64,000 bases of DNA from Salinivibrio sp. ES.052 (GTDB lineage: Bacteria; Pseudomonadota; Gammaproteobacteria; Enterobacterales; Vibrionaceae). Shown here one piece after another: positions 1-9,289 of the stretch. Numbering within the stretch: position 1 is the stretch's first letter; each line of letters begins with the position of its first letter. The notes beneath the pieces are model-generated. The model saw only the letters and a program-made list of their open reading frames with translations, was not told the DNA's origin and did no database searches. Location of the stretch: positions 1,458,251 through 1,522,250 of the forward strand of contig NZ_FSRI01000001.1 of NCBI RefSeq assembly GCF_900141775.1, in the 5' to 3' direction. A program made the position numbers and the translations under genes.

Positions 1-414
1 CATCAAACCAATACCCATACCGGCAGCAAACAGCATCGCAAACCACGCGCCATAGCTATAATCCGGTTTTGCCTCAGTACCACCGAGTCGTACTTTACCA
101 AGTGGGGACACAATCAAAACAAGACAGGCAACGACAAAAATATTACCCGCAGAAAGGAAGAACCAGTCTAGGTTTGAAGTGAGCCATCCACGTAGGTCAC
201 CAAAAACAGGGCCAATCTGGTTTTGAAACGCCAGGGTGACAAAAATGAAGGCCATAATGGCCAGCCCTGAAATCATAAATACTCGGTTGTGAATATCAAA
301 ACCAAACGGGCCGAGTTTTAGCGCTACGTTATCCTGACCGACCTGGTAATCAGTATCGATCGGGTTAACCTTCCCATCTGGTGTCATCATATCTTCATGG
401 CTTTTATCGCTCAC
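1..414 (-). CDS. BCCT family betaine/choline/carnitine transporter, N-terminal part
   Basis: The reading frame runs off the left edge of the window, so only the first 138 codons are seen. It begins with GTG at 414-412, preceded by AAGGAGTT at a good distance. After a hydrophilic N-terminus of about 40 residues come two membrane segments, and the visible end reads FAAGMGIGLM, the conserved BCCT stretch around the first transport helices. BCCT proteins import trimethylammonium osmolytes such as choline or glycine betaine, driven by sodium or protons. The downstream bet/cho operon fits an osmoadaptation role, but the substrate cannot be read from this fragment. Confidence 0.85.
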   Translation of the reverse strand, partial: MSDKSHEDMMTPDGKVNPIDTDYQVGQDNVALKLGPFGFDIHNRVFMISGLAIMAFIFVTLAFQNQIGPVFGDLRGWLTSNLDWFFLSAGNIFVVACLVLIVSPLGKVRLGGTEAKPDYSYGAWFAMLFAAGMGIGLM

Positions 415-932
415 GAGTTAACTCCTTAGTCCGTTTATTCGGAAGCCTGTGAGTGTTGGTGGTGGACTCATTATTTATTGATATTCAAGCCATCTTTAAC
501 ATCAATAAAAGACCAGCGCTCACCACACAATCGATAATATTAACACATCTCTAAAAAAATTTAATTAGGCCCCTAACCAAATGTTTATTTTGTGACCAGC
601 AACTAAGAAAAAACATCCCTCATTGCCCCGTCCCTACTGGCTTAACAAGTCATTTGAACTCTTTATTTCAGAACAATAAACAATCGTGTCATTAAGGAAA
701 TTGACACAACAATGAGATCTTAGAAATCATAGCTGTATTTCCTGATGTTGTGCATAAAAAATAGCCTCTTTTCGACAGAGACTTTTGATGTATGTCTCAA
801 CGCACCCATTGTTAAGTTAAATAGACAGGCAATTATCCTTCCACCTAAACCGTCACGCAATATTCAAACGCCACCACAAACGACGTAGCAATACCGACAC
901 AAATGCAACAAAATGAAAACATAAAACAAAAA

Positions 933-948
933 AGTGACTCTTGTCACA
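933..948 (+). promoter_or_regulatory. Candidate CRP binding site upstream of nupC
   Basis: AGTGACTCTTGTCACA matches the CRP consensus TGTGA-N6-TCACA at 9 of 10 conserved positions. CRP, often with CytR, controls nucleoside transporters in enteric and Vibrio species, so the site is plausible. It overlaps the proposed -35 element rather than sitting at the classical -41.5 position, so activation is not certain. Confidence 0.45.
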
Positions 949-968
949 ATTAAAAAACTGCGTACAAT
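941..968 (+). promoter_or_regulatory. Candidate sigma-70 promoter for nupC
   Basis: TTGTCA at 941-946 and TACAAT at 963-968 are separated by 16 bp. They lie about 50 bp before the chosen nupC start and overlap the CRP-like palindrome. Confidence 0.45.
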
Positions 969-1017
969 ACCTCCGCAATCGTTTTCCACCTCAAGTTTAA
1001 CGTTTGCGGAGCTTACC

Positions 1018-2244
1018 ATGCAGTTAGGCATTGGCCTTTTGGGGATCACTGTCCTCTTCCTTGTCGCGGTCGCGTTTTCTGAAAACCGCCGAGCGATCAA
1101 CTGGCGAACCGTTGGAGGCGCTTTTCTCATCCAAGTCGCTTTTGCAGGCTTTATTATTTCAGTGCCTGTTGGTCAAAAACTTCTCGCCTCCGCGTCGCGC
1201 GTCGTCTCTTCCATTATTAGCTACGGTGACATTGGTGCCGCGTTTTTATTTGGCGATCTCGCTAAGTTCAAGCTGGGTTTTATCTTCGCATTCAACGTCC
1301 TACCAACTATTGTCTTTTTTTCAGCCCTGATAGCGGTGCTTTATCATCTCGGGATTATGACGTGGGTCATCCGATCAATCGGTGGTGCTCTTCGTTATGT
1401 TCTAGGTACATCACGTACGGAATCAATGTCTGCCACCGCCAATATCTTTGTCGGATCTGTCGAAGCACCGCTGGTTGTTAGGCCTTTTTTAGCCACCATG
1501 ACGCGGTCTGAACTTTTTGCGGTCATGGTGGGCGGTTTAGCATCAGTTGCAGGCGGAACCATGGTCGGTTACGCCGGTCTAGGTGTAGAAATGAAGTACC
1601 TGATTGCCGCTGCTTTCATGTCAGCACCAGCAGGACTGATGATGGCGAAAATCATGGTCCCACAAACTGAGGAACCGATGAGCCAAGCACAGCATCAATC
1701 TGTTGAGGACGCACAAGATAAGCCTGTCAACCTAATTGATGCTGGCACACAAGGTGCTTTGAGTGGCTTACAAATCGCGATGGCCGTAGGTGCCAGTTTA
1801 TTGGCCGTGATCAGCATGATTGCACTCATTAATGGTGGCTTGGGCAAGCTTGGCCCTATTATAAATCTGCCTCAGCTAAGCCTCGAGTGGCTATTTGGTT
1901 ATCTCTTCGCGCCTGTAGCTTGGTTGATTGGCATACCTTGGCAAGAAGCCATGGCCGCAGGCACCTTAATCGGTAAAAAAATTGCCGTTAATGAGTTTGT
2001 CGCTTTTGCCGATTTTATGAACTTAAAAGACCAGTTATCCGCCCATAGCCAAGCCATTGTGACATTTGCACTCTGTGGGTTTGCTAACCTTACCTCGATT
2101 GCGATGCTGATGGGAGGTCTAGGCGGCATCGTTCCAGAGCGCCGTGGTGATATTGCCAAACTCGGCATGCGTGCCATTCTTGCCGCGACACTGGCTAACC
2201 TAATGAGCGCAACCCTCGCGGGATTATATCTATCACTTTGCTGA
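1018..2244 (+). CDS. nupC: Concentrative nucleoside transporter (NupC/CNT family)
   Basis: This 408-residue integral membrane protein matches the length of NupC (about 400). It has the CNT layout: N-terminal helices followed by a conserved core with GSVEAPLVVRPF, MTRSELFAVMVGG and, near the end, CGFANLTSIAMLMGGLGGIVP. CNT proteins import nucleosides with a cation. I chose ATG 1018, which has GGAG eight bases upstream; the frame stays open further upstream, but the protein family starts here. The yjjG nucleotidase gene follows 142 bp downstream on the same strand, so the pair may serve nucleoside salvage. Confidence 0.9.
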   Translation: MQLGIGLLGITVLFLVAVAFSENRRAINWRTVGGAFLIQVAFAGFIISVPVGQKLLASASRVVSSIISYGDIGAAFLFGDLAKFKLGFIFAFNVLPTIVFFSALIAVLYHLGIMTWVIRSIGGALRYVLGTSRTESMSATANIFVGSVEAPLVVRPFLATMTRSELFAVMVGGLASVAGGTMVGYAGLGVEMKYLIAAAFMSAPAGLMMAKIMVPQTEEPMSQAQHQSVEDAQDKPVNLIDAGTQGALSGLQIAMAVGASLLAVISMIALINGGLGKLGPIINLPQLSLEWLFGYLFAPVAWLIGIPWQEAMAAGTLIGKKIAVNEFVAFADFMNLKDQLSAHSQAIVTFALCGFANLTSIAMLMGGLGGIVPERRGDIAKLGMRAILAATLANLMSATLAGLYLSLC

Positions 2245-2294
2245 CTCACATACGCCCTTTCATCAACCGCAAACCACTCAGCCATAAACGGACT

Positions 2295-2318
2295 CTCACC
2301 ATGGACGGTGAGCCCTTT
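2295..2318 (+). terminator. Weak possible terminator after nupC
   Basis: A six-base stem CTCACC/GGTGAG with a six-base loop is followed by CCCTTTCT. The stem is short and the T-run is interrupted, so termination would be weak. Confidence 0.3.
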
Positions 2319-2386
2319 CTTCTACTCGAAGGATCCCCCAAAAGTCTGTTACACTCTTTTTACTTCATATAAAGAGAGTTAGACCA

Positions 2387-3070
2387 ATGCGATATCCTTG
2401 GGTGCTTTTTGATGCCGACGAAACCCTCTTCCACTTTGATGCTTTCGCAGGCCTCCAGCGACTGTTCTCGCACTATGATGTCGACTTTGATCGCCAAGCT
2501 TTCGCTGAATATTCAGACTATAACCAACCTTTATGGGTGCAATACCAAAATGGTGAAATCGACGCCAAGACTCTACAAACCGAGCGTTTCACCCTGTGGG
2601 GACACCGTCTTAACGTGGCACCTACCACGTTAAATCAAGGCTTTTTAGAAGCCATGGCCGATATTTGTGAGCCGCTTCCAGGAGCACATGCGCTCATCAA
2701 TGCGATTAAGCCTCATGCACATATTGGTATCATTACTAACGGATTTACCGCTCTCCAGGATATCCGCTTAGAGAAAACAGGGTTAAAGTCTGCCATTTCG
2801 ACACTGGTCATTTCGGAACAAGTAGGGATTGCGAAACCGGATCCTCGGATCTTTGAACACGCCTTTGAAAAAATGGGTCACCCGCCAAAAGAAAAAATAT
2901 TAATGGTTGGCGATAATCCCCACTCTGATGTGCTGGGAGGAATGCGTGCAGGGATTGATACCTGCTGGCTTAATATAGATAACACGCCGGCGCCAACGGA
3001 GATCACCCCGACTAGACAGGTTGAGTCACTGTATGAACTAAAAGCGTGGTTAATGTCGCCCACGACATAA
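2387..3070 (+). CDS. yjjG: HAD-family pyrimidine 5'-nucleotidase YjjG
   Basis: The 227-residue protein has the four HAD motifs: DADET at residues 9-13 (nucleophile and acid aspartates), IITNG, the lysine in AKPDP, and GDNPHSD. The FDADETLFHFD opening is characteristic of YjjG, which dephosphorylates dUMP, UMP and dTMP and protects against odd pyrimidine nucleotides. An upstream AAGAGAG serves as ribosome binding site. It follows nupC and ends in front of a strong hairpin terminator. Confidence 0.9.
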   Translation: MRYPWVLFDADETLFHFDAFAGLQRLFSHYDVDFDRQAFAEYSDYNQPLWVQYQNGEIDAKTLQTERFTLWGHRLNVAPTTLNQGFLEAMADICEPLPGAHALINAIKPHAHIGIITNGFTALQDIRLEKTGLKSAISTLVISEQVGIAKPDPRIFEHAFEKMGHPPKEKILMVGDNPHSDVLGGMRAGIDTCWLNIDNTPAPTEITPTRQVESLYELKAWLMSPTT

Positions 3071-3081
3071 ATCGTCACATA

Positions 3082-3111
3082 AAAAAAGAGAGCGATTATG
3101 CTCTCTTTTTA
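3082..3111. terminator. Bidirectional rho-independent terminator
   Basis: The stem GAGAGC (3088-3093) pairs with GCTCTC (3100-3105) around a six-base loop. It is flanked by an A-run on the left and a T-run on the right, so it can stop yjjG from the left and the small secreted protein gene from the right. Confidence 0.85.
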
Positions 3112-3135
3112 TCATCAATCGCTCATCGTTGAGAC

Positions 3136-3441
3136 TTAGCTGTGATCGCCACGGACAAAGGCCGCTTTTTCAGCGCGCTCGCCTTGGTCAGTGTTCGCAA
3201 TATAGTTTACTGTACGGCTGTTCTGGTTTTGGGCGTGAATGAATACGCGACCAGACTCGTCAGTCACTTTTGCATCAAGGCCTGATTCACTGGTGACTTT
3301 TGCCCCCTTAACGGCTTGGCCTTGTTCCGTGACCGTCACCCAAGCGCCCCCTTCAGCAGGGTTCACATCGAGGTTTAGACCACTAGCCATCACAGACGTT
3401 GAAGCTAATGTTAGGGCAAAGACTGCAGCAAGTTTTTTCAT
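3136..3441 (-). CDS. Small secreted protein of unknown function
   Basis: The 101-residue product starts with a typical signal peptide (about residues 1-19, ending SVMA), so the mature protein of about 80 residues should be periplasmic or exported. The mature part contains GQAVKGAKVTSESG and TDESGRVFI, a pattern seen in carboxypeptidase-regulatory-like beta-sandwich domains. GAGGAAAT precedes the ATG. I do not recognise a characterised homologue. It converges on yjjG with a shared terminator. Confidence 0.7.
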   Translation of the reverse strand: MKKLAAVFALTLASTSVMASGLNLDVNPAEGGAWVTVTEQGQAVKGAKVTSESGLDAKVTDESGRVFIHAQNQNSRTVNYIANTDQGERAEKAAFVRGDHS

Positions 3442-3857
3442 GGTTATTTCCTCTTTCGTAACGGGTTGAATGCTATTAAACGCGAACCGCGCCGGTGATT
3501 TGTCACCTCAATGTCTCTATTTCGAAAACATGTGTCTGGAAGCCAGAAGCGTTGCTTTCAGTGGGTCGACAAATGGTCTGCGCTGTCGCCTTAGGACAAG
3601 CACTAGACTACGCCCGAGAAAGTGTGCGGACAATCACAATTATACGAATGACTCGTTCGAAAAATTTCACATGAATATCAGTGAAATCAGGCGTAAAAAG
3701 GAAAACCCTACCCAACAATACCTCTCGCTAAGTGATCGGCTTCTCGTTTGCCTTCGTTTTGTTCAAAGCAGTACATCAATCAGTCCCAAGTAGTCATCCG
3801 CGGATTGCACAGTCGCAGTTTGGCGTGGTGGGGAGCTAAATAGCAAAAGGGAGAACA
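3442..3857. other. Intergenic region between divergent small secreted protein genes
   Basis: About 415 bases separate two divergent exported-protein genes. A 107-codon frame on the plus strand here has a composition unlike its neighbours and no ribosome binding site, so I do not call it. No repeat, RNA gene or clear regulatory palindrome was found. Confidence 0.5.
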
Positions 3858-4355
3858 ATGATGTTAAGACACGCAATGACCAAGTTCGCAGTGATAACGA
3901 CATTCCTAGCTGGTATGGGAACAGCGGTTGCGGCTCACCACAAAGGTGAGCATGATATTGTTGATACCGCAATGAAGAACGACGATTTTTCAACACTTGT
4001 GGCTGCGGTCAAGGCCGCTGATCTCGTCGAGACCTTGAAAGGCGACGGACCATTTACTGTTTTTGCCCCCACCAATGCGGCCTTCGACAAGTTGCCAGAG
4101 GGGACAGTGGAAACCCTGCTCAAACCAGAAAATAAAGATAAATTGACCGAAATACTGACCTATCACGTCGTGCCAGGAAAAGTCACCGCCGAACAGGTGA
4201 TGGGCATGTCATCCGCCACCACCGTACAGGGGAGTGATGTGATGATTAAAACATCTTATGGCAAGGTAAAAGTGGATAACGCAACGGTCATCAAACCCGA
4301 TGTGATGACCTCTAACGGTATTATTCACGTCATTGACTCGGTGATAATGCCGTAA
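3858..4355 (+). CDS. Secreted fasciclin (FAS1) domain protein
   Basis: The 165-residue product has a signal peptide (to about residue 25, ending AVAA) and one FAS1 domain filling the rest. The diagnostic motifs are present: [24 protein letters not shown] and the C-terminal [16 protein letters not shown]1 proteins are extracytoplasmic and are usually linked to adhesion or protein-protein contacts; the bacterial role is generally unknown. Two ATG codons lie side by side (3858 and 3861); the second has the better spacing to AAGGGAG. A strong terminator follows. Confidence 0.88.
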   Translation: MMLRHAMTKFAVITTFLAGMGTAVAAHHKGEHDIVDTAMKNDDFSTLVAAVKAADLVETLKGDGPFTVFAPTNAAFDKLPEGTVETLLKPENKDKLTEILTYHVVPGKVTAEQVMGMSSATTVQGSDVMIKTSYGKVKVDNATVIKPDVMTSNGIIHVIDSVIMP

Positions 4356-4393
4356 AATAGCGCACAGTGATTTATGGGTCGGTCGTGAGATTA

Positions 4394-4422
4394 AAAAGGC
4401 CTGCTAGAGAAGCAGGCCTTTT
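4394..4422. terminator. Bidirectional rho-independent terminator
   Basis: The 12-bp perfect stem AAAAGGCCTGCT / AGCAGGCCTTTT with loop AGAGA lies between the convergent fasciclin gene and the choV end of the osmoprotection operon. Confidence 0.9.
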
Positions 4423-4455
4423 GTATGGTGAGACGAAGGGCTGACTCGTGGTGAG

Positions 4456-5658
4456 TTAGGCCGCTTTGTCTGTATCGTTTTTCTGAAACTTACCCAGTAA
4501 GGCATGATAAAAATCATGATCGGAAAGCGTACCGAGCAATTGGCCATTCTCGACCAATAACACTGGGGTATTGGTGTTGTAACGAATTTCAATCGCGTCA
4601 CGCATCTCAATATCCGGTGACGCCACGACAATGGTGTTATCACTGATTTGTGACAAGTCCAAAATGTCTTTTTTCCACTCTGCCACACGTAACGCTTGAT
4701 TATCCGCGGTCGCGGAGAAAGTACCATTATTCTCAGCCGTCACCCAGATTTCACGCTGATCACACACTTTCCAACGATTATCAGTATGCGTCAAGTTATC
4801 AACCGTTTTCATCATTGAGCGACCCTTTAGGACATTCAATGGGTTAGTATGGGCGACAAAGTCACGGACATAGTCAGTTTCTGGACGTAAAACGATGTCT
4901 TCCGGCTTACCGTGCTGGATCAATTGGCCGGATTCCATAATTGCAATGTTATTGCCAATCTTAAGCGCTTCATCCAGATCGTGGCTCACGAATAAAATGG
5001 TTTTATTCAGTTTTTTCTGGATTTCTAAAAGCTCGTCTTGTAACTGTGCTCGGATCAAAGGATCGAGTGCAGAGAAAGGTTCATCCATTAACAGTATATC
5101 GCTGTCCATGGCAAAGGCCCGAGCGAGACCTACACGTTGCTGCATACCACCAGAGAGTTCATGAGGATACTGATACGCCCACTCTCCCAAGCCAACCAGT
5201 TCTAGCTTCTCAAGCGCTTGCTTGCGGCGTTCTTTTTTCGTGATGCCTTTCATTTCCAGGCCAAACGCCACATTATCGACCACAGTCATCCATGGCATCA
5301 GCGCAAATTTCTGGAATACCATAGAAGCGCGATTGGTCCGTAAATGACGCAAGGTTTGCGAATCAACACTTGCCATATCCACCATTTGGTCACCATCACG
5401 AACTTCAAGGCTACCCCGGCTAATGGGATTCAAGCCGTTAACGGCGCGTAACAAGCTTGATTTTCCTGAGCCAGACAGGCCCATCAGTACACAAATTTCG
5501 CCTTCTTTCACATTTAAAGAGACGTTATCGACACCAACCACTTGGCCAGTTTTTTCGATAATTTCTGACCGAGTCAGGCCTTTATCAAGCAGATCTAGGG
5601 CTGGCTGTACATTATCGCCAAATACCACATCTAAATTTTTAATTGCGATTGCGTCCAT
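4456..5658 (-). CDS. choV: Choline/glycine betaine ABC transporter ATPase ChoV (ProV family)
   Basis: The 400-residue protein has Walker A GLSGSGKSS, the signature LSGGMQQRVGLARA, Walker B ILLMDEPFSALDP and the switch SHD. A C-terminal CBS-like extension of about 120 residues is typical of ProV/OpuAA-type ATPases, where it senses ionic strength. The start at 5658 (MDAIAIKN) is preceded by GGGGGAAA. The frame extends upstream, but that would overlap choW. It is the last gene of the betI-betB-betA-choX-choW-choV operon, 10 bp after choW, and energises choline uptake. Confidence 0.9.
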   Translation of the reverse strand: MDAIAIKNLDVVFGDNVQPALDLLDKGLTRSEIIEKTGQVVGVDNVSLNVKEGEICVLMGLSGSGKSSLLRAVNGLNPISRGSLEVRDGDQMVDMASVDSQTLRHLRTNRASMVFQKFALMPWMTVVDNVAFGLEMKGITKKERRKQALEKLELVGLGEWAYQYPHELSGGMQQRVGLARAFAMDSDILLMDEPFSALDPLIRAQLQDELLEIQKKLNKTILFVSHDLDEALKIGNNIAIMESGQLIQHGKPEDIVLRPETDYVRDFVAHTNPLNVLKGRSMMKTVDNLTHTDNRWKVCDQREIWVTAENNGTFSATADNQALRVAEWKKDILDLSQISDNTIVVASPDIEMRDAIEIRYNTNTPVLLVENGQLLGTLSDHDFYHALLGKFQKNDTDKAA

Positions 5659-5668
5659 GGTTTCCCCC

Positions 5669-6511
5669 TTATTCGTTGCCTTGGTTTGGTGCTTTACACA
5701 AGCGGTCAAGAATGATGGCTACCAATACAATCGCTAGACCTGCTTCAAAACCTTGAGAAATATTCACTGTGTTTAGTGCTCGTACAACCGGCTTACCCAG
5801 GCCATCTGCACCGACCAATGCCGCGATAACCACCATAGACAGTGACAACATAATGCACTGGGTGACACCCGTCATAATGCTTGGCAAGGCCGCTGGGAGT
5901 TCCACTTTAAATAACAGTTTCATGCGAGTGGCACCAAATGCACGCCCGGCTTCGACCAACTCTTCCGGTACACGTGTGATCCCGAGATACGTCAAACGGA
6001 TCGGTGCCGCAATGGCGAAAATAATGGTCGAGATTAAACCAGGTACAATCCCCAAGCCAAACAACACCAAGGTTGGAATGAGGTATACAAACGGAGGCAC
6101 AGTTTGCATCAAGTCAAGCATTGGCCGCATCAAGGTGTAAACCAAAGGCCGGTGTGCCGCCATTATCCCCATCGGTATGCCAATTAATACGGAAATCGTT
6201 GTCGCGGCAAAAACCAGAACAAAGGTTTCCAGCATCTCTTGCCAGTAGCCCAGGTTGAGGATCAACAAGAGCGCACTCACAACAAAAATCACGATGGAAA
6301 TCCGACGTTGCAGGTACCAAGCAAGGGCTGCCGTCATAAGGATAGGCCCTGCCGCTGGCATCCATTTAAAGATGTCGACCAGTAACGTGATGCTGGTATC
6401 CAAGCCGATAGAGATCGCATCAAAAAAGCCGGCGGCATTCATGGTTAGCCAGTCAACACCATTTTCCATCCATTGACCGAGTGGGATCTTGTTATCTGTA
6501 ATAATATTCAC
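5669..6511 (-). CDS. choW: Choline/glycine betaine ABC transporter permease ChoW (ProW family)
   Basis: The 280-residue inner-membrane protein has about six to seven membrane segments. It carries the binding-protein-dependent permease loop EAGRAFGATRMKLLFKVELPAA, which contacts the ATPase (residues about 190-210). The segment DLMQTVPPFVYLIP is typical of ProW/OpuAB permeases. It lies between choX and choV in the bet/cho operon. A GC-rich hairpin separates it from choX and may lower its expression relative to the binding protein. Confidence 0.9.
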   Translation of the reverse strand: MNIITDNKIPLGQWMENGVDWLTMNAAGFFDAISIGLDTSITLLVDIFKWMPAAGPILMTAALAWYLQRRISIVIFVVSALLLILNLGYWQEMLETFVLVFAATTISVLIGIPMGIMAAHRPLVYTLMRPMLDLMQTVPPFVYLIPTLVLFGLGIVPGLISTIIFAIAAPIRLTYLGITRVPEELVEAGRAFGATRMKLLFKVELPAALPSIMTGVTQCIMLSLSMVVIAALVGADGLGKPVVRALNTVNISQGFEAGLAIVLVAIILDRLCKAPNQGNE

Positions 6512-6523
6512 AATAAAACCTTA

Positions 6524-6545
6524 GGGGCGGCGTTCACACCGCCCT
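6524..6545 (-). other. GC-rich hairpin between choX and choW
   Basis: GGGCGG (6525-6530) pairs with CCGCCC (6539-6544), extended by one more pair after a mismatch, with a four-base loop. There is no T-run, so it is more likely an mRNA-stabilising or attenuating hairpin between the binding-protein and permease genes than a full terminator. That role is inference. Confidence 0.5.
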
Positions 6546-6564
6546 CTCCTCTACACTTTTTTAT

Positions 6565-7524
6565 TTACGCTTCAGTCTTTTTTAGGTATTCAGTGACCGC
6601 TTCAACGGCGTCTTCACCGTCAACCGTGGTGACACCGTCTAGCCACTTGTTCAACACACTTGGGTTGTTACGTAACCATTCACGTGCAGCCATCTGTGGC
6701 TTCTCACCGTCGTTGAGAATTTTGCCCATCATTTCGTTTTCCATCTTGAGACTAAACTCAAGATTCTCGAGCATTTGGCCCACGTTCGCGCACTGCTCTA
6801 CATAGCCATTACGCACGTTGGTATGCACCGTTGCGCCGCCGTAGTTAGGGCCGAAGTATTCGTCTGCGCCAGACAGGTACTTCATATCAAAATTGCTGTT
6901 CATTGGGTGTGGGGCCCAGCCTAGGAAGGCAACCCATTTATCACGACGTACCGCACGTGACACTTGTGACACCATGCCGGCTTCACTTGACTCGATCAGA
7001 CGGAAATCACCCAGATCAAAATCATCGGTATCAATCATTTTTTGAATTTGACGATTGCCGTCGTTACCTGGCTCGATGCCATAAATGCGTGAGTCAAACT
7101 TATCAGCATATTCCGCGATATCTGCGACACTCGTAACACCCGCATCGTAAACATACTTAGGCACGGCTAGCGTATATTTTGCACCTGTCAGATTGGCGCG
7201 AATGCTGTCGATAGAGCCATCTTCAAGGTACTTTTTAATATCGCCTGTTTGTGTTGGCATCCAGTTACCGAGGAATACGTCGATGTCGCCCGATGCCAGT
7301 GATGAAAAAGTCACAGGCAGTGACAGTAAATCTGTCTCTGTGGTATAGCCCATGCCTTTCAGCACTTCAGTGGTGATAGCCGTCGTTGAGGTGACATCAG
7401 TCCAACCGATATCCGAGAAACGCACGGTTTCACACTGATTGGCTGCGGCGCCAAACGCCATCATTGAGCTTAAGCCAGCCACGGTCATCAGCGTTTTGGT
7501 GGTTTTACGTTTGTTCATTGACAT
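6565..7524 (-). CDS. choX: Periplasmic choline-binding protein ChoX
   Basis: The 319-residue product has a signal peptide (about residues 1-28) and the OpuAC-type glycine betaine/choline-binding fold. The ligand cage of Sinorhizobium ChoX (Trp43, Asp45, Trp90, Tyr119, Asn156, Trp205) is matched with a constant offset of two: W41, D43, W88, Y117, N154, W203. The aromatic box grips the quaternary ammonium; the acidic and Asn residues hold the choline hydroxyl. This points to choline rather than betaine as ligand. AAGGAAAT precedes the ATG. It sits directly after betA in the operon. Confidence 0.9.
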   Translation of the reverse strand: MSMNKRKTTKTLMTVAGLSSMMAFGAAANQCETVRFSDIGWTDVTSTTAITTEVLKGMGYTTETDLLSLPVTFSSLASGDIDVFLGNWMPTQTGDIKKYLEDGSIDSIRANLTGAKYTLAVPKYVYDAGVTSVADIAEYADKFDSRIYGIEPGNDGNRQIQKMIDTDDFDLGDFRLIESSEAGMVSQVSRAVRRDKWVAFLGWAPHPMNSNFDMKYLSGADEYFGPNYGGATVHTNVRNGYVEQCANVGQMLENLEFSLKMENEMMGKILNDGEKPQMAAREWLRNNPSVLNKWLDGVTTVDGEDAVEAVTEYLKKTEA

Positions 7525-7568
7525 CTTAATTTCCTTGTAATGCTTACTGATTAGTTTCTAGTGTGTGC

Positions 7569-9269
7569 TCACCCTTGGGTGGCATCGTCACTCTGCGCGT
7601 TTTGATTGCGTTGCTTGTTCTGCCACTCAGCCGCAATCCATACTGGCACCTGCTCAGCAGGTAAGAGTGGTTTTTCAAGGATCATGTCAGCGGCGCGCTC
7701 CGCTACCATGATAGTTGGGGCATTGAGGTTGCCGTTTGGAATCGTCGGGAAGACCGATGAATCCACCACTCGCAACCCTTGAATTCCACGTACACGGCAT
7801 TGCTCATCAAGCACCGCCATGACGTCGTCTTCCGCACCCATTTTGCAGGTACACGATGGGTGATACGCGCTTTCCACGTTCTCTTTCACCCAGCGGTCAA
7901 TCGCTTCATCAGACTGAACATCATTGCCCGGCTGAATCTCATCGCCGCGGAATGTATCCATCGCGTTTTGATCCATGATTTCACGGGTTAAACGAAGGGT
8001 GTCACGCCAATCTTGGCGATCTTGCTCGGTGGTAATGTAATTAAATAAGATTGATGGTTTATCATGCGGATCCGCTGATTTGATCCGAACATGACCGCGG
8101 CTCTCTGGCTTGTTAGGGCCGACATGCACCTGAAAACCATGGCCATCAAACGCGGCTTTGCCGTCATAACGCATTGCGGCAGGCAAGAAGTGATACTGCA
8201 CGTTTGGCCACTTCAACCCTTCGCGAGAGCGAATAAAGGCGCAAGACTCAAAATGGTTGGTCGCGCCCAGACCTTTACGGGTCAGGATCCACTCAGTACC
8301 AATCATGCCTTTGCTGATAAGACCCAGTTTGCTGTTCAGCGTGATTGGTTGCTTACAGTGAAACTGGAAGTAAACCTCTAGGTGGTCTTGCAAGTTTTCA
8401 CCTACGCCCGGCAGCTCGTGCTGAACATCAACCCCTGCGCTTTCAAGCACGTCACGCGCACCAATCCCGGATAGTTGCAGAAGCTGAGGAGAGCCCACTG
8501 AGCCGGCGCTGGAGATCACTTCTTTATCGGCCATTACATGCTCGATGTTGCCGCCTTTCTCAAATTCCACACCCACAGCACGCTTGCCTTCTAGCAAGAT
8601 CCGGCGCGTCACCACCCCTTTTTTCAAAGTGAGGTTGCTACGCTTCAAGGCACGGCGCAGATAAGCGTTCGACGTAGAGGCACGCACGCCTTTATCGACG
8701 GTCATGTGCATGGGGCCAAAGCCTTCTTGCTGATAACCGTTGTAATCGTTGGTTTCGGGATAGCCTGCTTCGACACCCGCATCAATAAAGGCTTGATACA
8801 GCGGGTTGAGTTTCATGTCGTTACCGTTACATGTGCCCACAGGCCCCTGACCGCCACGATAGGTATCGGCACCGCCAGACCAGGTTTCTGCACGCTTGAA
8901 ATACGGTAAACAACTTGCGTAATCCCAACCATTGGCACCGTGCTCAACCCATTCTTCATAGTCACAAGCGTGACCACGGACATACACCATGCCGTTAATC
9001 GATGAACTGCCTCCCAGCACCTTGCCACGTGGACAATGCAGTTGGCGCCCATCAAGGCCTGGCTCAGGCAAGGATTCAAACTGCCATGCATAGCGTTTGG
9101 TATTCATTGGAATCGACAAAGCCGTCGGCATCTGAATAAAGATGCTCTTATCAGTACCACCTGCTTCAAGCAGCAACACTTGATGTTGACCCGACTCGGT
9201 CAGCCGATCAGCCAATGCGCAGCCGGCCGAACCCGCGCCGACGATAATATAATCGTAGCGTTGTGACAT
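7569..9269 (-). CDS. betA: Choline dehydrogenase BetA
   Basis: This 566-residue GMC-family flavoprotein oxidises choline to betaine aldehyde and can carry out the second step too. Visible motifs are the FAD-binding GAGSAG at residues 11-16, the GMC signature 1 [20 protein letters not shown], signature 2 around [12 protein letters not shown], and the catalytic histidine region [11 protein letters not shown] near the C-terminus. Its length agrees with E. coli BetA (556). It follows betB by 20 bp and precedes choX, so choline uptake and oxidation are co-transcribed. Confidence 0.95.
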   Translation of the reverse strand: MSQRYDYIIVGAGSAGCALADRLTESGQHQVLLLEAGGTDKSIFIQMPTALSIPMNTKRYAWQFESLPEPGLDGRQLHCPRGKVLGGSSSINGMVYVRGHACDYEEWVEHGANGWDYASCLPYFKRAETWSGGADTYRGGQGPVGTCNGNDMKLNPLYQAFIDAGVEAGYPETNDYNGYQQEGFGPMHMTVDKGVRASTSNAYLRRALKRSNLTLKKGVVTRRILLEGKRAVGVEFEKGGNIEHVMADKEVISSAGSVGSPQLLQLSGIGARDVLESAGVDVQHELPGVGENLQDHLEVYFQFHCKQPITLNSKLGLISKGMIGTEWILTRKGLGATNHFESCAFIRSREGLKWPNVQYHFLPAAMRYDGKAAFDGHGFQVHVGPNKPESRGHVRIKSADPHDKPSILFNYITTEQDRQDWRDTLRLTREIMDQNAMDTFRGDEIQPGNDVQSDEAIDRWVKENVESAYHPSCTCKMGAEDDVMAVLDEQCRVRGIQGLRVVDSSVFPTIPNGNLNAPTIMVAERAADMILEKPLLPAEQVPVWIAAEWQNKQRNQNAQSDDATQG

Positions 9270-9289
9270 ATTGGTCGCTCCGTTAAAAA

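Larger units (their letters stand above)
415..1017. other. Intergenic region between divergent BCCT and nupC genes
   Basis: This AT-rich stretch of about 600 bases separates two divergently transcribed transporter genes. It should hold both promoters. The nupC-proximal part has a recognisable promoter and a CRP-like site, listed separately. I see no convincing small gene or RNA in the remainder. Confidence 0.6.

Noticed and set aside
864-1130. Minus-strand frame of 88 codons across the nupC promoter and start
   Set aside because: It is antisense to nupC, has no ribosome binding site and its C-terminal part reads the AT-rich promoter.
3470-3793. Plus-strand frame of 107 codons upstream of the fasciclin gene
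   Set aside because: Random-looking composition, no ribosome binding site, and it occupies the expected promoter region.
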